From: an uncultured Maribacter sp.
Lineage (GTDB): Bacteria > Bacteroidota > Bacteroidia > Flavobacteriales > Flavobacteriaceae
Direction of reading: 5' to 3'
Assembly (NCBI RefSeq): GCF_947495965.1
Contig: NZ_CANMBB010000009.1
Coordinates: 100,013-164,012 of the forward strand
Length of the DNA stretch: 64,000 bases
Both the position numbers and the translations under genes were made by a program. Of the stretch, positions 54,688-64,000 are shown one piece after another; the stretch's first letter is position 1; every line of letters begins with the position of its first letter. The notes beneath the pieces were generated by a model. It was not told the origin of the DNA. It ran no database searches and saw only the letters and a program-made list of their open reading frames with translations.

Positions 54688-55920
54688 CTACACCAATTGC
54701 TTCAATGCAATTTCAAATCCTGTTTTACTAATATTTAATGTAGAAGAATTTTGTTTGTATATTTTTAACAATGCTTCCTTAATTGTATTTGAAGTATCTG
54801 TAAAAATCAACTCATCATCTATACCAACTCTTTTTTCCATAAAATATGCAAACACCCTTGCCATTCCGCAGTTAGAAATAAAATCGGGAATTAAACTTAC
54901 TTTACCATCGGTATATTCCATTATAGGTCCAAAAAATATTTCCTTATCGGCAAAAGGAACATTAGCCCCACAAGATATAACCTCTAAGCCAGTATCTATC
55001 ATTTTAGATATTTGTTCCTTTGTAATTAATCTAGATGCTGCACACGGCACAAAAATCTCTGTAGCTAAGGTCCAGATACGTTCATTGATTTCCTCAAAAG
55101 GAATAAAGTCTGCTTTGGGAGCAACTAAAGTATTTCCGTTTTTACTTAAGAAAAGACCTTTAATCTCATCAAATGAAAAACCTTCTTCTTTAATAATTCC
55201 CCCATCACGATCTATAATACCCACTATGGTAGCACCCATTAATGCCAAATAATATGCCGCAGCACTTCCCACATTCCCAAAACCTTGAACCACAGCTCTT
55301 TTTCCTTTTACATCTCCTCCGTAAATAGTATAATAATGCTTTACTGCCTCTGCAACACCATACCCAGTAATCATATCGGCAACGGTATACTTCCTAGAAA
55401 CTTCTGGAGAATAATTAGCGTTTTCTATAGCTTTTATAACTCCTAATCTAAGTTGCCCTATTCTATTTATTTTATCTGCCTCTGAGGGTTTAAAATGCCC
55501 ATTAAAAACACCTTCTTGCGGGTGCCAAACTCCAGCATCTTCCGTAATAGGAATTACTTCATGAATTTCATCTACGTTTAAATCCCCTCCAGTTCCATAA
55601 TAACTTTTTAATAATGGCGCAACAGCGTTATACCAACGCTTTAAAACTCCTTTTTTCCTAGGGTCATTGGGATCAAAATTAATCCCAGATTTAGCACCGC
55701 CAATAGCAGGCCCAGATACCGTAAACTTTACTTCCATAGTTTTTGCCAAAGACAAAACCTCATTAACATCTAACCCTTTTCGCATTCTGGTTCCTCCTCC
55801 GGCGGCACCACCACGTAATGAGTTAATTACAGTCCAACCCTCGGCCTCTGTCTCAGAGTCTTTCCAATTAAAAACTATTTCTGCTTGTTTATTCTCGTAT
55901 GTATATAGTAATTCTTTCAT
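54688..55920 (-). CDS. Glu/Leu/Phe/Val dehydrogenase family enzyme
   Basis: A 410-residue NAD(P)-dependent amino-acid dehydrogenase. The glutamate/leucine family lysine is in GPAIGGAKSGINFDP, the conserved Asp in GTGGDLNVDEI, and the cofactor loop in VVQGFGNVGSAAAYYLA. The N-terminal fold and length fit the glutamate dehydrogenase group, but leucine-type specificity is possible. The gene is preceded by a leader of about 140 bases with a Gln-codon mini-ORF and a terminator-like hairpin, and is divergent from the acyl-CoA dehydrogenase gene. Confidence 0.87.
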   Translation of the reverse strand: MKELLYTYENKQAEIVFNWKDSETEAEGWTVINSLRGGAAGGGTRMRKGLDVNEVLSLAKTMEVKFTVSGPAIGGAKSGINFDPNDPRKKGVLKRWYNAVAPLLKSYYGTGGDLNVDEIHEVIPITEDAGVWHPQEGVFNGHFKPSEADKINRIGQLRLGVIKAIENANYSPEVSRKYTVADMITGYGVAEAVKHYYTIYGGDVKGKRAVVQGFGNVGSAAAYYLALMGATIVGIIDRDGGIIKEEGFSFDEIKGLFLSKNGNTLVAPKADFIPFEEINERIWTLATEIFVPCAASRLITKEQISKMIDTGLEVISCGANVPFADKEIFFGPIMEYTDGKVSLIPDFISNCGMARVFAYFMEKRVGIDDELIFTDTSNTIKEALLKIYKQNSSTLNISKTGFEIALKQLV

Positions 55921-55977
55921 AAGAATTGATTTTTTATGATATTATTAGTTTGCAATACTTGTTTTATGTACTCTCCG

Positions 55978-56022
55978 AAAAAAATAAATATAACTCCCCT
56001 TTCGGGGTTACTGCTGTCTCAT
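55978..56022 (-). promoter_or_regulatory. Possible transcription attenuator with leader peptide MRQQ
   Basis: On the minus strand ATG AGA CAG CAG TAA (56022-56008) encodes Met-Arg-Gln-Gln. Its stop codon forms the first arm of a hairpin TAACCCC-GAAA-GGGGAGTTA (56010-55991, a 2-base bulge), which is followed by TATTTATTTTTTT (55990-55978). This looks like a leader peptide placed to control a terminator ahead of glutamate dehydrogenase. The idea is inferred from layout only. Confidence 0.5.
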
Positions 56023-56062
56023 AACTAATAATTAAACATCAATTCTATGTAATGTAGTGATG

Positions 56063-56070
56063 CAAATATA
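56063..56070 (-). promoter_or_regulatory. Candidate promoter -7 box for the glutamate dehydrogenase gene
   Basis: TATATTTG on the minus strand matches TAnnTTTG exactly, about 140 bases before the ATG and 40 before the mini-ORF. The expected -33 region falls inside the inverted repeat 56085-56118. Confidence 0.5.
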
Positions 56071-56084
56071 AAAAAATGAAATCA

Positions 56085-56118
56085 TTTTGTTAAATTACTT
56101 TGACATTATTTAACAAAA
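56085..56118. repeat. 11-bp inverted repeat in the divergent gdh/acyl-CoA dehydrogenase region
   Basis: TTTTGTTAAAT (56085-56095) and ATTTAACAAAA (56108-56118) are exact inverted copies with a 12-base spacer. It covers the presumed -33 region of the glutamate dehydrogenase promoter. It may be an operator. Confidence 0.45.
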
Positions 56119-56131
56119 AACAAAGATTTGA

Positions 56132-56152
56132 ATAATACGATATTCGCATTAT
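56132..56152. promoter_or_regulatory. Palindrome upstream of the acyl-CoA dehydrogenase gene
   Basis: ATAATACGA-TAT-TCGCATTAT: eight of nine positions pair in each arm. It lies 43-63 bases before the start codon, where a repressor site would be expected. Its sequence differs from the pdhB/etfB palindrome. Confidence 0.45.
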
Positions 56153-56194
56153 AACCTTATATTAGCATCATCATTTTATCATAATTTCAAACAT

Positions 56195-57337
56195 ATGGAC
56201 TTTACTTTAACAGAAGAGCAAAAATTAATACAACAGGCAGCAAGAGATTTCGCGCAAACCGAACTGCTTCCAGGAGTAATAGAAAGAGACGATGCTCAAA
56301 AATTTCCCGCCGAACAAGTTAAAAAAATGGGAGAGCTTGGTTTTCTGGGAATGATGGTAAATCCTAAATATGGTGGTAGCGGTTTAGATACTGTTTCTTA
56401 TGCCATTGTTATGGAAGAATTATCTAAGGTAGATGCTTCATCTTCTGTTGTCGTTTCTGTAAATAACTCTTTAGTCTGTTATGGTATTGAAGCTTATGGA
56501 ACAGAGGAACAAAAAGAAAAATATTTAACCAAATTAGCCACTGGAGAAATTATAGGTGCTTTTTGTTTATCTGAACCCGAAGCTGGTAGTGATGCCACCT
56601 CTCAAAAAACAACAGCTATAGATAAAGGGGATCACTATGTAATTAATGGTACTAAAAACTGGATTACTAATGGTAGTACTGCAAGCATATATATTGTTAT
56701 AGCACAAACAGATAAAGAAAGAGGACACAAAGGCATTAATGCAATAATAGTAGAAAAAGGAGCTAAAGGTTTTGAAATTGGCCCTAAAGAAAATAAACTA
56801 GGAATTCGTGGTAGTGATACACATTCTTTAATTTTTAACGATGTAAAAGTTCCTAAAGAAAATAGAATTGGTGAAGATGGCTTTGGTTTTAAATTTGCTA
56901 TGAAAACGTTATCCGGAGGAAGAATTGGTATTGCTGCACAAGCTTTAGGTATAGCGGCAGGTGCGTATGAATTAGCAAAAAAATACTCCAAACAACGTAA
57001 AGCATTTGGGACAGAAATTTCTAATCACCAAGCAATTGCTTTTAAATTGGCAGACATGCATACTCAAATAGAAGCTGCAAGGCACCTAGTATATAAAGCC
57101 GCATGGGACAAAGACCAAGGGCATAATTTTGACTTATCTGGGGCAATGGCTAAACTCTACGCATCGCAAGTTGCCATGGATACTACTGTAGAAGCCGTAC
57201 AAATACATGGCGGAAATGGTTTTGTTAAAGATTACCATGTAGAAAGATTAATGCGTGATGCTAAAATTACGCAAATCTATGAAGGCACTTCAGAAATTCA
57301 AAAAATAGTAATTTCTAGAAGCATTCTAAGAGACTAA
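56195..57337 (+). CDS. Acyl-CoA dehydrogenase
   Basis: A 380-residue FAD enzyme of the acyl-CoA dehydrogenase family, with the N-terminal DFTLTEEQKLIQQAARDFAQ, the substrate-side AFCLSEPEAGSDATSQKT, IRGSDTHSLIFNDVKVPKEN, and the catalytic glutamate region AKITQIYEGTSEIQKIVISR near the C terminus. This pattern is that of short-chain (butyryl-CoA type) enzymes. Electrons would pass to the ETF encoded at 22303-24068. It is a single gene closed by a terminator. Confidence 0.93.
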   Translation: MDFTLTEEQKLIQQAARDFAQTELLPGVIERDDAQKFPAEQVKKMGELGFLGMMVNPKYGGSGLDTVSYAIVMEELSKVDASSSVVVSVNNSLVCYGIEAYGTEEQKEKYLTKLATGEIIGAFCLSEPEAGSDATSQKTTAIDKGDHYVINGTKNWITNGSTASIYIVIAQTDKERGHKGINAIIVEKGAKGFEIGPKENKLGIRGSDTHSLIFNDVKVPKENRIGEDGFGFKFAMKTLSGGRIGIAAQALGIAAGAYELAKKYSKQRKAFGTEISNHQAIAFKLADMHTQIEAARHLVYKAAWDKDQGHNFDLSGAMAKLYASQVAMDTTVEAVQIHGGNGFVKDYHVERLMRDAKITQIYEGTSEIQKIVISRSILRD

Positions 57338-57360
57338 CCTCTTTTTTAAAAACGTTATTT

Positions 57361-57395
57361 ACAACCTTACCCTATTATCTCATGGGTAAGGTTGT
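57361..57395 (+). terminator. Intrinsic terminator of the acyl-CoA dehydrogenase gene
   Basis: ACAACCTTACCC and GGGTAAGGTTGT pair perfectly around 11 bases and run into TTTTATTTTT. Confidence 0.9.
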
Positions 57396-57575
57396 TTTAT
57401 TTTTACTACAAAGCTTGTTACTGCATTAATATATTTGGGGTTATTTGTTACAAAACAAGACATACTTAAAACTACCCCCCTAAAAACCTTTCAGAACTAT
57501 CTATAATGCACTACTTTTATCATTATGATAATTTTAACCTTTTAAAAATCCATTATTAGGCAATTTTTATCATTT

Positions 57576-57649
57576 TATCCTAATCATTGAATTTATTATG
57601 TCATTTATTCTTAATCATTGAATAAAACATAAATAAATTGATATTTTTG
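57576..57649 (+). promoter_or_regulatory. gltB promoter and tandem direct repeats
   Basis: Two copies of a 15-base unit, TCCTAATCATTGAAT and TCTTAATCATTGAAT (one difference, start points 30 bases apart), stand before gltB. The second copy supplies TTG for a promoter TTG-21 bases-TATTTTTG (57642-57649), which ends 17 bases before the ATG. A regulator binding both copies would sit next to or over the -33 box. The rest of the 329-base region between the acyl-CoA dehydrogenase and gltB holds the terminator above and otherwise nothing recognised. Confidence 0.5.
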
Positions 57650-57666
57650 AAGAAATACCATAATCT

Positions 57667-60600
57667 ATGAAGTTGAAAAAACAAGGGTTGTACCTACCAG
57701 AATTTGAACATGAAAACTGTGGAGCAGGTTTTATTTGTAACCTTAATGGGGAAAAGAATAACCAAATAATACATGATGCTTTAGAGATTTTAGTAAAACT
57801 AGAGCACCGTGGAGGGGTTAGTTCTGATGGAAAAACAGGCGATGGAGCTGGTTTACTAATAGATATTCCGCATGATTACTTTAAAAGGGTATGTGAATTT
57901 ACTATTCCTGAACAAAGAAAATATGCCGTAGGTATGGTTTTTTTACCTAAAATTAAAAACCAATACAATTTCTGTAAAAAAGAATTTGAAAAAGAAATAA
58001 CTGACCAGGGCTTAACTATTCTAGGATGGAGAACAGTTCCTGTAGATTCTTCTAATTTGGGAGAAATTGCCTTAGCATCTGAACCAAACATAGAACAAGT
58101 TTTTATTGGACAAGGAGATTTAGAAGAGAATATTTTTAAAGCTAAATTATATGCTGCTCGTAAAATTACGGAACATACCATTCGTAATTCTAAAACTTCG
58201 CAAGGCAACTACTTCTATGTTGCAAGTTTATCTAATACTACCTTAATATATAAGGGTATTATAATGCCTGAAGATATTGGACCATATTATACAGATTTAC
58301 AACAACCAGATTTAGTTACAAGATTAGCTTTAGTACACCAACGTTTTTCTACGAATACAATGCCTACATGGGAACTGGCACAACCATTTAGATTCTTATG
58401 TCAAAATGGAGAAATAAACACCCTAAGAGGTAATGTTTCTAGAATGCGTGTACGCGAAGAAATAATGAAATCGGATATTTTTGGAGATCAGTTCGAAAAA
58501 CTTTTCCCAATAATTTTACCAAACAAATCCGATTCTGCCTCTATGGATATGTCTGTTGAACTATTAACGTTAACAGGACGTTCATTACCAGAGGTTATGA
58601 TGATGACTATTCCAGAAGCATGGGAAAAACATGCTACAATGTCTGAGGAAAGAAAAGCATTTTATGAGTACAATTCCTGCATAATGGAACCTTGGGACGG
58701 ACCCGCTTCTGTTCCTTTTACAGATGGAGATTATATTGGAGCATTATTAGACCGTAATGGCTTAAGACCATCTAGATATACAGTCACAAAAAGCGGAAAA
58801 CTTATTATGTCATCCGAAGTTGGTGTTGTAAACATAGACCCTGAAGACATTGAAAGCCATGGACGTTTAGAGCCAGGAAAAATGTTTTTAGTAGACATGA
58901 ATAATGGACGTATTATTGATGACGAGGAAATAAAAAATAAAATTGTTACAGAAAGACCATATAAAAAATGGTTGAAAGAGAACAATATGCAACTAAAAGA
59001 TGTTCCAAACACAAACGAAGTTTGTCCTATTGAAACATTAGACCTAAAAACAAGACAACGCCTTTACAATTACACCATAGAAGATATACAAGAAGTAATT
59101 GTTCCTATGGCACAAGCAGGTAAAGAAGCATTAGGTTCTATGGGTATAGATACCCCATTAGCTGTTTTATCTGACAACCCGCAATTAATATCAAACTACT
59201 TTAAACAACTATTTGCACAAGTTACCAATCCGCCTTTAGATGGTATTCGTGAAGAAGTAGTTACCGATATTAGTTTAGCTCTAGGTCATGACAAAAATAT
59301 TTTTGACATAACACCGGAACAATGTCATAAATTAAGAATACAAAACCCAGTAATTTCTAATAATGATTTAGAAAAAATTAGAAATATTAATGTAGAAGGT
59401 TTTAAAGCAGACACTATAGAAATGCTTTATACTAAAGACCAAGGAATGAATGGTTTAGAGGATGCTCTAGATGACATCATTATCAAAATAACAAAGTCTT
59501 TAGAAAAAGGTACTAATATCATAATATTATCCGATAGAGGAGCAAAAGAAGGTCTAGCACCTATTCCTGCTTTACTAGCATGTTCTTTTGTGCATCACCA
59601 AATGAATCGTTTACGTAAGCGTTCTTATTTTGATATTGTAATAGAATCTGCAGAACCAAGAGAACCGCATCATTTTGCTACTCTATTTGGTTACGGAGCT
59701 TCTGCTATTAACCCGTACATGGTTAATGAAATTATTAGAGAGCAAGTAAAAGAAGGGTTTATAAAGTTAGATGAGCAAAAAGCTGTAGATAACTTTAATA
59801 AAGCTATTGGTAAGGGAATACTAAAAGTGATGAATAAAATTGGAATCTCTACTTTACACTCCTATAGAGGTTCTCAAATATTTGAAATAGTTGGTTTCAA
59901 TTCAAATTTTGTAAATAAATACTTCCCTTATACTGCTTCTAGAATTGAAGGTATAGGCCTTTATGAAATTGAAAAAGAAATTACAAAAAGGTATAAATAT
60001 GCTTACCCAGACACGTATATTGATAAGCGTCTTGGACTAAACATTGGTGGAGAATATAGATGGAGACGTAATGGAGAACGCCATTTATTTAACCCAACAA
60101 CAGTTGCTAAATTACAGCAAGCTGTACGTTTAAATGATCAAAAATCTTACGATACATACAAAAATGCTATTAACGAACAGTCTAAAAATCTTTTAACTAT
60201 TCGTGGATTATTTGAGTTTAACAACTTAGACCCTATTCCCCTTGATGAAGTAGAACCATGGACAGATATTGTAAAACGTTTTAAAACGGGAGCAATGTCT
60301 TACGGCTCTATTTCTCGTGAAGCTCATGAAAATTTAGCTATTGCAATGAACCGTTTAGGTGGAAAATCTAACTCTGGTGAAGGTGGTGAAGACAGAAGAC
60401 GTTTTCAACCAGATGCCAATGGAGATAATAGAAACTCTGCAATTAAACAAGTTGCATCAGGGCGTTTTGGAGTAACTTCTCATTACCTAAGTTCTGCAAA
60501 AGAAATACAAATAAAAATGGCTCAAGGTGCTAAACCTGGAGAAGGTGGGCAATTGCCAGGGCATAAAGTTTTACCTTGGATTGCAGAAACTCGTAATTCT

Positions 60601-62178
60601 ACTCCATTTGTAGGATTAATATCTCCTCCTCCGCATCATGATATATATTCTATTGAGGATTTAGCACAATTAATTTACGATTTAAAAAATGCTAATAGAG
60701 AAGCTAGAATAAATGTAAAATTAGTATCCGAAGTAGGTGTTGGTACTATTGCTGCTGGTGTATCTAAAGCAAAAGCAGATGTAGTATTAATTTCTGGTTA
60801 TGATGGTGGTACTGGAGCATCTCCATTAACCTCCTTAAAACATGCAGGTTTACCTTGGGAACTTGGTTTAGCAGAAGCACAACAAACATTAGTACTTAAT
60901 AACTTACGTTCTCGTATTGTTGTAGAATGTGACGGGCAATTAAAAACTGGTCGTGATGTTGCTATTGCAGCACTGTTAGGCGCTGAGGAATTCGGTTTTG
61001 CAACTGCACCTCTAGTTGCTTCAGGTTGTATTATGATGCGTAAATGCCATTTAAACACCTGCCCTGTAGGCATTGCTACTCAAGATAAAGATTTAAGAAA
61101 AAACTTTAAAGGCACTCCAGAACATGTAATTAATTTCTTCTACTATGTTGCTAATGAGCTTAGAGAAATCATGGCAGACTTAGGGTTTAGAACTGTAGAC
61201 GAAATGATTGGTCAAACCCAAAAAATAGACACCAATAAAGCTATAAAGCATTATAAAGCTAAGGGATTAGATTTATCTGCTATTTTATACCAACCTGCAG
61301 AGTACAATAATTCTACTTTAAAGAATACAGAAAAGCAAGATCATAATTTAGAAAATGTAATGGATTTTCAAATACTGAAAGATGCGCACGCCGCAATTTT
61401 CAGAAAAGAGATTACAACTTTAAATTACCCTATACATAACACCGATCGCTCTTTAGGAGCAATAGTTTCTAATGAAATATCTAAAATTTATGGCCACTTA
61501 GGATTACCTGAAGACACTTTAAACCTTAATTTTAAAGGCTCAGCTGGTCAAAGTTTTGGTGTTTTTGGAGCAAGTGGAATTACATATACTGTTGAAGGTA
61601 ACACTAATGATTACTTAGGAAAAGGGCTTTCTGGAGGTAAAATAATTATTAAAAAACCTGCTGAAGCAGACTTCATAGCAGAACACAATATAATAGTTGG
61701 TAATGTTTGTTTATTTGGAGCTGTAAAAGGAGAAGCATACATAAATGGTATTGCTGGGGAACGTTTTGCAGTTCGTAATTCTGGAGCTACAGCTGTAGTA
61801 GAAGGAGTAGGAGACCACTGTTGTGAATACATGACTGGTGGAAGAATTGTTGTCTTAGGAGATACTGGACGTAATTTTGCTGCAGGTATGAGTGGTGGTT
61901 ATGCTTACGTATTAAACAATAACGGAAAATTTACTAACGGCCTATGCAACGAAGAAACTGTAGATTTTGACCCTATATCAGGAGAAGATGAAAAAGAATT
62001 AAAAGGTTTAATACAAAAACATGTTGCCAATACTAATAGTAATAGAGGTAAAGAAATTTTAGCTGATTGGGAAAATAGTATATCTAAATTTGTGAAAGTA
62101 ATGCCTAAAGAATACAAAGTAGCTCTGGAGCGTATTGCAAATGAAGAACCAATGGTAGAAGAATTAACAATAGCATAA
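57667..62178 (+). CDS. gltB: Glutamate synthase large subunit GltB
   Basis: A 1503-residue enzyme making glutamate from glutamine and 2-oxoglutarate with the small subunit. A propeptide of 17 residues precedes Cys18 in [10 protein letters not shown], the class II amidotransferase nucleophile. The central and FMN-binding parts show [34 protein letters not shown] and [18 protein letters not shown]. The [3Fe-4S] cysteines are in [11 protein letters not shown]. The C-terminal beta-helix ([33 protein letters not shown]) is complete. It is 2 bases ahead of gltD in one operon. Confidence 0.97.
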   Translation: MKLKKQGLYLPEFEHENCGAGFICNLNGEKNNQIIHDALEILVKLEHRGGVSSDGKTGDGAGLLIDIPHDYFKRVCEFTIPEQRKYAVGMVFLPKIKNQYNFCKKEFEKEITDQGLTILGWRTVPVDSSNLGEIALASEPNIEQVFIGQGDLEENIFKAKLYAARKITEHTIRNSKTSQGNYFYVASLSNTTLIYKGIIMPEDIGPYYTDLQQPDLVTRLALVHQRFSTNTMPTWELAQPFRFLCQNGEINTLRGNVSRMRVREEIMKSDIFGDQFEKLFPIILPNKSDSASMDMSVELLTLTGRSLPEVMMMTIPEAWEKHATMSEERKAFYEYNSCIMEPWDGPASVPFTDGDYIGALLDRNGLRPSRYTVTKSGKLIMSSEVGVVNIDPEDIESHGRLEPGKMFLVDMNNGRIIDDEEIKNKIVTERPYKKWLKENNMQLKDVPNTNEVCPIETLDLKTRQRLYNYTIEDIQEVIVPMAQAGKEALGSMGIDTPLAVLSDNPQLISNYFKQLFAQVTNPPLDGIREEVVTDISLALGHDKNIFDITPEQCHKLRIQNPVISNNDLEKIRNINVEGFKADTIEMLYTKDQGMNGLEDALDDIIIKITKSLEKGTNIIILSDRGAKEGLAPIPALLACSFVHHQMNRLRKRSYFDIVIESAEPREPHHFATLFGYGASAINPYMVNEIIREQVKEGFIKLDEQKAVDNFNKAIGKGILKVMNKIGISTLHSYRGSQIFEIVGFNSNFVNKYFPYTASRIEGIGLYEIEKEITKRYKYAYPDTYIDKRLGLNIGGEYRWRRNGERHLFNPTTVAKLQQAVRLNDQKSYDTYKNAINEQSKNLLTIRGLFEFNNLDPIPLDEVEPWTDIVKRFKTGAMSYGSISREAHENLAIAMNRLGGKSNSGEGGEDRRRFQPDANGDNRNSAIKQVASGRFGVTSHYLSSAKEIQIKMAQGAKPGEGGQLPGHKVLPWIAETRNSTPFVGLISPPPHHDIYSIEDLAQLIYDLKNANREARINVKLVSEVGVGTIAAGVSKAKADVVLISGYDGGTGASPLTSLKHAGLPWELGLAEAQQTLVLNNLRSRIVVECDGQLKTGRDVAIAALLGAEEFGFATAPLVASGCIMMRKCHLNTCPVGIATQDKDLRKNFKGTPEHVINFFYYVANELREIMADLGFRTVDEMIGQTQKIDTNKAIKHYKAKGLDLSAILYQPAEYNNSTLKNTEKQDHNLENVMDFQILKDAHAAIFRKEITTLNYPIHNTDRSLGAIVSNEISKIYGHLGLPEDTLNLNFKGSAGQSFGVFGASGITYTVEGNTNDYLGKGLSGGKIIIKKPAEADFIAEHNIIVGNVCLFGAVKGEAYINGIAGERFAVRNSGATAVVEGVGDHCCEYMTGGRIVVLGDTGRNFAAGMSGGYAYVLNNNGKFTNGLCNEETVDFDPISGEDEKELKGLIQKHVANTNSNRGKEILADWENSISKFVKVMPKEYKVALERIANEEPMVEELTIA

Positions 62179-62180
62179 TT

Positions 62181-63644
62181 ATGGGAAAGACAACAGGATT
62201 CAAAGAATTCGAAAGAAAAGACGAACAATACATTGCTGTTGAAAAGCGTGTTAAAGATTATAAAGAATTTACAGTTCCTTTAAGTGATAAAGAAATTACG
62301 GAACAAGGATCACGCTGTATGGATTGTGGTATACCTTTTTGCCATAGTGGTTGTCCATTAGGGAATCTTATTCCAGATTTTAACCATATGGTTCACCAAG
62401 GAGAATGGCAAAAAGCCTCATTAATTTTGCATTCCACAAATAATTTTCCTGAATTTACAGGTCGTTTATGCCCTGCACCATGTGAACAAGCATGTGTTTT
62501 AGGTATTATTGAAGATCCAATTTCTATAGAAAATATTGAAAAAAATATTGTTGAACGTGCTTTTAAAGAAGGTTGGATAAAACCTCAAATTCCTAAAACA
62601 AGAACAGGAAAAACTGTTGCCGTTGTAGGTTCTGGGCCTGCAGGTTTAGCTACTGCACAACAACTAAATAGAGCTGGTCATTTAGTAACAGTTTATGAAA
62701 GAGATGATGAAGTTGGTGGTTTATTACGTTATGGAATACCTAATTTTAAAATGGAAAAAGGTATTATTGACCGTAGAGTTGAAATTTTAAAAGCCGAAGG
62801 AATTATTTTTAAAGTAAACTCTAATGTTGGGAAAAATGTTTCTGTAGATGAGTTAAAAGCTTTTAGCGCTATTGTTTTAGCTGGCGGAGCAACAGAAAGA
62901 CGTTCTTTACCAACACCAGGTATTGATGCGGACGGTGTTGTACAAGCAATGGATTTCTTAACACAACAAACAAAAGTTGTTTTTGGTAAAGAAGTAAAAG
63001 ACCAAGTACTAGCAACAGATAAAAATGTAATTGTAATTGGTGGTGGAGATACTGGTTCTGACTGTGTAGGAACATCAAATCGTCAAGGAGCAAAATCGGT
63101 AATTAATTTTGAAATTATGCCAAAACCACCTGGACACCGCTCACCTACTACACCTTGGCCTTATTGGCCATTACAATTAAAAACATCTTCTTCTCATAAA
63201 GAAGGTGTAGAACGTAACTGGTTAATTAATACTAAGGAATTTATAACCAATAAAGAGGGGAAATTAACTGCTTTAAAAACCGTAAATGTAGAATGGGAAA
63301 TGGTCCAAGGTCAACGTCCAAAATTAATTGAAGTTCCTGGAACTGAAAAAACATGGCCATGTGACTTAGCTTTACTTGCACTTGGATTTACGGGACCAGA
63401 AGGGTATCTAGCAGAACAATTGGGCATTAAGAAAGATGCTCGTTCAAACTATGAAGCTAAGTACGGTAAATACCAAACTAATGTTCCAAATATATTTTCT
63501 GCTGGAGATATGCGCAGAGGACAATCCTTAATAGTTTGGGCAATATCTGAAGGAAGAGAAGCTGCAAGACAAGTAGATAAGTTTTTAATGGGTAAATCTG
63601 ATTTACCATCTAAAAATATGACTGGAGATTTACCAGGAATTTAA
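62181..63644 (+). CDS. gltD: Glutamate synthase small subunit GltD
   Basis: A 487-residue NAD(P)H oxidoreductase that passes electrons to GltB. The N-terminal cysteines CMDCGIPFCHSGCPLGN and later CPAPCEQACVL hold the [4Fe-4S] clusters. The FAD site is VVGSGPAGLATAQQLNRAG, the NAD(P)H site VIGGGDTGSDCVG, and IFSAGDMRRGQSLIVWAI closes the FAD domain. The length is typical. The operon ends in a hairpin terminator about 20 bases downstream. Confidence 0.96.
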   Translation: MGKTTGFKEFERKDEQYIAVEKRVKDYKEFTVPLSDKEITEQGSRCMDCGIPFCHSGCPLGNLIPDFNHMVHQGEWQKASLILHSTNNFPEFTGRLCPAPCEQACVLGIIEDPISIENIEKNIVERAFKEGWIKPQIPKTRTGKTVAVVGSGPAGLATAQQLNRAGHLVTVYERDDEVGGLLRYGIPNFKMEKGIIDRRVEILKAEGIIFKVNSNVGKNVSVDELKAFSAIVLAGGATERRSLPTPGIDADGVVQAMDFLTQQTKVVFGKEVKDQVLATDKNVIVIGGGDTGSDCVGTSNRQGAKSVINFEIMPKPPGHRSPTTPWPYWPLQLKTSSSHKEGVERNWLINTKEFITNKEGKLTALKTVNVEWEMVQGQRPKLIEVPGTEKTWPCDLALLALGFTGPEGYLAEQLGIKKDARSNYEAKYGKYQTNVPNIFSAGDMRRGQSLIVWAISEGREAARQVDKFLMGKSDLPSKNMTGDLPGI

Positions 63645-63664
63645 ACTATAGTTATAGCAACTAC

Positions 63665-63697
63665 AAAAGGCTGTTTTAGTAATAAGACAGCCTTTTT
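63665..63697 (+). terminator. Intrinsic terminator of gltBD
   Basis: AAAAGGCTGT (63665-63674) pairs with ACAGCCTTTT and is followed by T. The loop contains TTTAGTAATAAG. Confidence 0.85.
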
Positions 63698-63946
63698 TAT
63701 ATGCACTATATTAACAAATTAAATAGCATTTCTAGTACGTCATATTAGATACACAAATTAGAACAATCTACATTTAATACCTATACCAACATCGTAATAT
63801 CAAGTAAATACAATAGTATTACGTAATTATACCACTACTTAGGTACTTATTAGACTATTAATACCTCTTAAAACTACTTATAACAATAAAACTAACATCT
63901 TAGATTATTACTACCACTTAATACTCCAAACATTTAGGCATAAAAA
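63698..63946. other. Gene-free stretch before the rRNA operon end
   Basis: About 250 bases of AT-rich DNA between the gltBD terminator and the rRNA terminator. No ORF, promoter or structured element is recognised. Confidence 0.6.
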
Positions 63947-63973
63947 AAGTCCGATACGTAATGTATCGGACTT
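63947..63973 (-). terminator. Intrinsic terminator of the rRNA operon
   Basis: AAGTCCGATAC and GTATCGGACTT are perfect 11-base arms around GTAAT; on the minus strand a T run (7 T) follows. Confidence 0.92.
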
Positions 63974-63978
63974 TGAAG

Positions 63979-64000
63979 AAGGCGGCTTCCTACTCTCCCA
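63979..64000 (-). rRNA. 5S ribosomal RNA, 3' end (partial)
   Basis: The minus strand reads TGGGAGAGTAGGAAGCCGCC at the window edge, the usual 3' end of bacterial 5S rRNA, just ahead of a strong terminator. The gene and the rest of the rRNA operon lie beyond the right edge. Confidence 0.85.

Noticed and set aside
54755..55252. 165-codon plus-strand ORF
   Set aside because: It is antisense to the clearly homologous glutamate/leucine-type dehydrogenase, has no family features, and its composition follows from the codon use of the real gene.
1..64000. CRISPR array, prophage or integrated plasmid
   Set aside because: No regularly spaced repeats, phage structural genes, integrase or replication genes are seen, and nearly all genes are core metabolism.

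Overview
The window is AT-rich chromosomal DNA from a member of the Flavobacteriaceae (Bacteroidota), probably marine. The evidence is the GldJ gliding lipoprotein and the PorV type IX secretion protein, promoter boxes of the Bacteroidota type (TTG, 17-23 bases, TAnnTTTG), A-rich translation starts without Shine-Dalgarno sites, NhaD, the two-lipoyl PdhC, and a DUF5686 outer-membrane protein. Coding density is high. I see no prophage, CRISPR array or intact insertion sequence.

Region by region. (1) 1-13 kb is a sulfur-assimilation, methionine and SAM block on the minus strand: the start of a sulfite/nitrite reductase-type gene, cysN, cysD, cysH, a DUF2061 gene and a divergently placed Rrf2 regulator; then metZ, a three-activity metX-aspartokinase-homoserine dehydrogenase fusion and metY behind a SAM-I riboswitch; then metK behind what looks like a SAM-II riboswitch. 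A small lipoprotein gene followed by a decayed in-frame copy of itself interrupts the block. (2) 13-21 kb holds a deoxynucleoside kinase, a peptidase E-like gene, a DUF2183 phosphatase, a K+-dependent membrane pyrophosphatase, a soluble pyrophosphatase and a large outer-membrane protein. (3) 21-34.7 kb holds pdhB, etfBA, a DUF151 nuclease, nupC, thyA, the ergothioneine-type pair egtB-egtD with a DUF427 gene, a class V PLP enzyme that could be the missing C-S lyase, folA, murI and a PafA-like phosphatase. (4) 34.8-44.6 kb holds mlaE-mlaF, a DUF389 membrane protein, manC, a SprT-like protein, an SDR, an M28 peptidase lipoprotein, pdhC-pdhA and cdd. (5) 44.7-54.5 kb holds porV, gldJ (with no porU between them), murF, tRNA-Val, and an exbB-exbD-tonB-folC operon next to nhaD. 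(6) 54.7-64 kb is nitrogen and energy metabolism: a glutamate/leucine-type dehydrogenase with a possible attenuator leader, an acyl-CoA dehydrogenase, and gltB-gltD. The window ends in the 3' end of a 5S rRNA gene on the minus strand, so an rRNA operon lies just beyond.

How the genes work together: sulfate is activated by CysDN, reduced by CysH and then by the sulfite reductase, and sulfide enters homocysteine through MetZ/MetY using acylhomoserine made by the MetX-ThrA fusion. MetK then makes SAM, and two different SAM-sensing RNAs appear to close the loop. ThyA, FolA, FolC, Cdd, NupC and the deoxynucleoside kinase form a dispersed folate and pyrimidine salvage set. Pyruvate dehydrogenase E1-beta lies 20 kb from E1-alpha and E2.

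The most interesting unexplained signals are regulatory: a Gln-codon mini-ORF abutting a terminator-like hairpin in front of the glutamate dehydrogenase gene; paired Rrf2-like operators in front of the cys operon; a perfect 12-bp inverted repeat between pdhB and etfB; and the two SAM riboswitch classes side by side. All functional statements are read from the sequence by family recognition. No database search was run.
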